In this document: positions 62,200-64,000 of the stretch, piece by piece
Layout: each line of letters starts with the position of its first letter
How positions within the stretch are numbered: position 1 is the first letter of the stretch
Source of the DNA: Okapia johnstoni
Lineage: Eukaryota; Chordata; Mammalia; Artiodactyla; Giraffidae
Direction of reading: 5' to 3'
Length of the DNA: 64,000 bases
NCBI GenBank assembly: GCA_024291935.2
Contig: CM044306.1
Coordinates: 7,762,001 to 7,826,000, forward strand
Program-made: the position numbers and the translations under genes
Notes under the pieces: model-generated
Told to the model about the DNA's origin: nothing
The model's database searches: none
What the model saw: only the letters and a program-made list of their open reading frames with translations

Positions 62200-63418
62200 A
62201 AATAAAAAATATTTTCAAGCACTTTCTTAGGTTATCCCTTTGGCACACCCTCCTTAACTCAGTTGGCTATGGATTTTTCTGCCAGTGGGGTGATCAGAAG
62301 CAGGATCTGGCAGCTGGAAGAACCGCTGTTACTGTTCTCATTGTGCATTCACTGACTCACAGAACTTTATTGATGTGCTAAGGTGGCCCAGATACTCTTC
62401 ATGAGGTCACTTTGGCATTTTATTGAATGCTAACCGGTGAGGTCTTCTTTTCCTGCATGTGCACCTGGCTTCTCCAAAGGTCTTGATTTTTATTTGTTTG
62501 TTTATGGCCATACCTCACAGTTTGCAGGATCTTAGTTCCCTGACCAGGGGTTAAACCCACATCCTCAGCAGTAAAAGCACCGGTTCTTAACCACTGGACC
62601 AGCAGGGAATTCTCCTCCACAGGACTTTAATTTCTCTAAAGATAGGGACTGTGCTGCAAATTTTATTTCTATTGACAGTGTCTAGCACAGGTCTAGGTGC
62701 GTGATGAGCACTCACAGAAATCTTAATTATATATAAAGTAAATGTCATGGTTAAATAAGAGACACTGTTAGAGGGTCCTAACTCTGATACCGTTGCTTTG
62801 TTCCAGGATGGAAGGTGAGTCTTTGAATCAGACTTTTTCACCTTTTTAGAGATGCTCCCCTATGGCTTGCTTCCATACAGTGACAGAAGCTTCCAAAAGT
62901 TCTTCCAAGGCAGAGGAAGGTGTAGTGTTAATAGGCTGGATACTCGGACAGCGGGACCTGATACTCTTCTTCCTTACAGCATCCCTGAATTTTTTCCACA
63001 CCGTGTGCTTGGTTGTGGTGGGGGGGGGGCGCAGGGTGGGGAGCTGAGGCTTCCAGCCAGCCCTTCTGGGCCACTGCTTGCCTAAGATCTAATTTGGATC
63101 AGATGACAGGCTCGGAGGGGAACCCATGTCACAGCTGGGGCCTCCCCAGCAAACAGAAACCACAGGACTCAGGGACTTTTTTTTTCTCCTTTGAGGACAA
63201 CTGTCCTGACTCCTGTAACATGATATCTAAACTGAAAGAACTGAGAAACTCTGTATATGCTACATCGCTACATCTATGTATATAAGATAAAAGGAAGCCT
63301 ACAAAAGTCTGAGAACAGCAAGGGCGTGGGTCCCAGGTCAGGGCAGAGTCGTGGCCCAGCTGTCACAGCCCAGCTCTCGAAACCCAGCTGTCACAGTGTT
63401 CTGCCAGGCGGAGGCGGC
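62200..63418 (-). other. presumed MXRA7 3' UTR
   Basis: Downstream of the MXRA7 stop on the minus strand. Candidate AATAAA signals lie at about 62,662-62,667 and 62,418-62,423. A CHR-type SINE (62,485-62,614) falls inside if a distal site is used. A run of G occurs at about 63,020-63,030. The true 3' end cannot be chosen from sequence alone. Confidence 0.4.
62485..62614 (-). mobile_element. CHR-type SINE, short form, antisense, in the MXRA7 3' flank
   Basis: TTGTTTATGGCCATACCTCA to CCAGCAGGGAATTCTCC. It may contribute AATAAA-type signals to MXRA7 transcripts. Confidence 0.83.
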
Positions 63419-63533
63419 CTACATGTCATAGAGCCGGAGCTGCTCCTGCACGTCACCATCGGACATCTCACCAAACGTCTCCTTGTTGTCCTTCATGAGC
63501 TTGAAGATGGCAGCCAGCTGTTCCTTCTGAACT
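63419..63533 (-). CDS. MXRA7: matrix-remodeling-associated protein 7, last coding exon
   Basis: The exon begins after a pyrimidine-rich acceptor (TTCTTCTTGACAG, AG at 63535-63534) and encodes VQKEQLAAIFKLMKDNKETF followed by GEMSDGDVQEQLRLYDM and TAG. This matches the conserved MXRA7 C-terminus as I remember it. One base (A) completes a codon split by the intron. MXRA7 is a small single-pass membrane protein linked to matrix remodelling with no known catalytic activity. Only the C-terminal 37 residues lie in the window; upstream exons lie beyond the right edge. Position next to ST6GALNAC1 on the same strand agrees with mammalian gene order. An apparent extension through the acceptor to 63,601 is intronic. 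Confidence 0.88.
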
Positions 63534-64000
63534 CTGTCAAGAAGAAAGGATAAAGAGGAAAAAGGTGCTCCCAAGCCAGGGAGAGACAGAGGCTTGTGCA
63601 TCCCGTAGAGTCAGAATAAGGAAAGGAAACAAAGACAAAACCCACTCTTAACACAGGAGCTCATTTGGTCTTAAAAAAACAAAAAAAGAGCCTAACTGGG
63701 GTTCTAAGTCTTGGGGTCTACCCTGGAGATTTGGGGACCCCAGGTTATCCCTCAGGTTCTCGTGGGGACCCCAGGCTATCCCTCGGGTTCTCGTCACTAC
63801 AGTTCCCCATGGGCCTCCCTTTAATGCTGACTGCACATCTCCCCGGGGGGTGGGAGAGGTGCTCCACTAGGTAAGTGGAGAGCCTGTGAAGAGACATGTT
63901 AGAAACAGCCTTCGTTTAGCAGGGGTCCCCAGCCTCCAGGAGCTGATGACCTGAGGTGGGGCTGATGTAATATAATAGAAGTCAGGTGCACAATAAATGT
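63534..64000 (-). other. MXRA7 last intron, partial
   Basis: No further exon was recognised. The segment contains a 31-bp tandem duplication (63,733-63,794) and otherwise unique sequence. It continues past the window edge. Confidence 0.5.
63733..63794. repeat. 31-bp tandem duplication in the MXRA7 intron
   Basis: Two copies at 63,733-63,763 and 63,764-63,794 differing at two positions; each contains GGGGACCCCAGG and GGTTCTCGT. Confidence 0.88.

Noticed and set aside
63534..63601. extension of the MXRA7 last exon to an upstream Met
   Set aside because: The sequence ahead of 63,534 is a pyrimidine-rich tract ending in CAG, a splice acceptor, so the extra residues are intronic.

Overview
This is a piece of a ruminant, most likely bovid, nuclear genome. 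The evidence is the density of BovB (RTE-type) LINEs, Bov-A/Bov-tA SINEs and tRNA-Glu-derived cetartiodactyl (CHR-type) SINEs, which occur here in dozens of copies, together with spliced vertebrate genes carrying GT-AG introns. There is no bacterial-style gene organisation. The two recognisable genes, ST6GALNAC1 and MXRA7, are neighbours on human 17q25, so the window corresponds to the bovid counterpart of that region (cattle chromosome 19 by known synteny; the exact species cannot be told from the sequence).

Layout. Positions 1-19,000 are intergenic and repeat-rich: a nearly complete BovB (about 7.95-11.44 kb), a BovB 3' fragment (6.76-7.34 kb), and an antisense L1 (about 13.25-17.37 kb) interrupted by SINEs, an LTR-like repeat and an inverted BovB. 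Positions 19.0-35.6 kb hold ST6GALNAC1 on the minus strand. I could place nine coding exons with matching splice phases. They give a 598-residue protein with an N-terminal membrane anchor, a long Ser/Thr/Pro-rich stem and a complete GT29 sialyltransferase domain (motifs L, S, III and VS). Intron 1 spans about 11.9 kb. A 12-codon upstream ORF ends in an ATGA overlap with the main start codon.

Positions 35.6-62 kb are intergenic: MER5A, a second long BovB (39.57-42.76 kb) nested inside SINEs, antisense L1M at 43.4-44.2 and 57.3-58.8 kb, sense L1 3' ends, and a solo endogenous-retrovirus LTR (51.59-52.37 kb) that sits inside one SINE and contains another. At 59.9-60.5 kb lies a CpG-rich segment with several CCAAT boxes, an ETS-like site and a TATA box but no recognisable gene; it is the best candidate for an undescribed promoter or transcript. 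The right end holds the last coding exon and 3' UTR of MXRA7 on the minus strand.

How it works together. ST6GALNAC1 makes sialyl-Tn on mucin-type O-glycans in the Golgi; MXRA7 is a small membrane-associated protein. They are neighbours only and show no shared pathway. Most other open reading frames are pieces of retrotransposons or their antisense shadows. Repeat family names are from memory of their consensus features and were not checked against a database.
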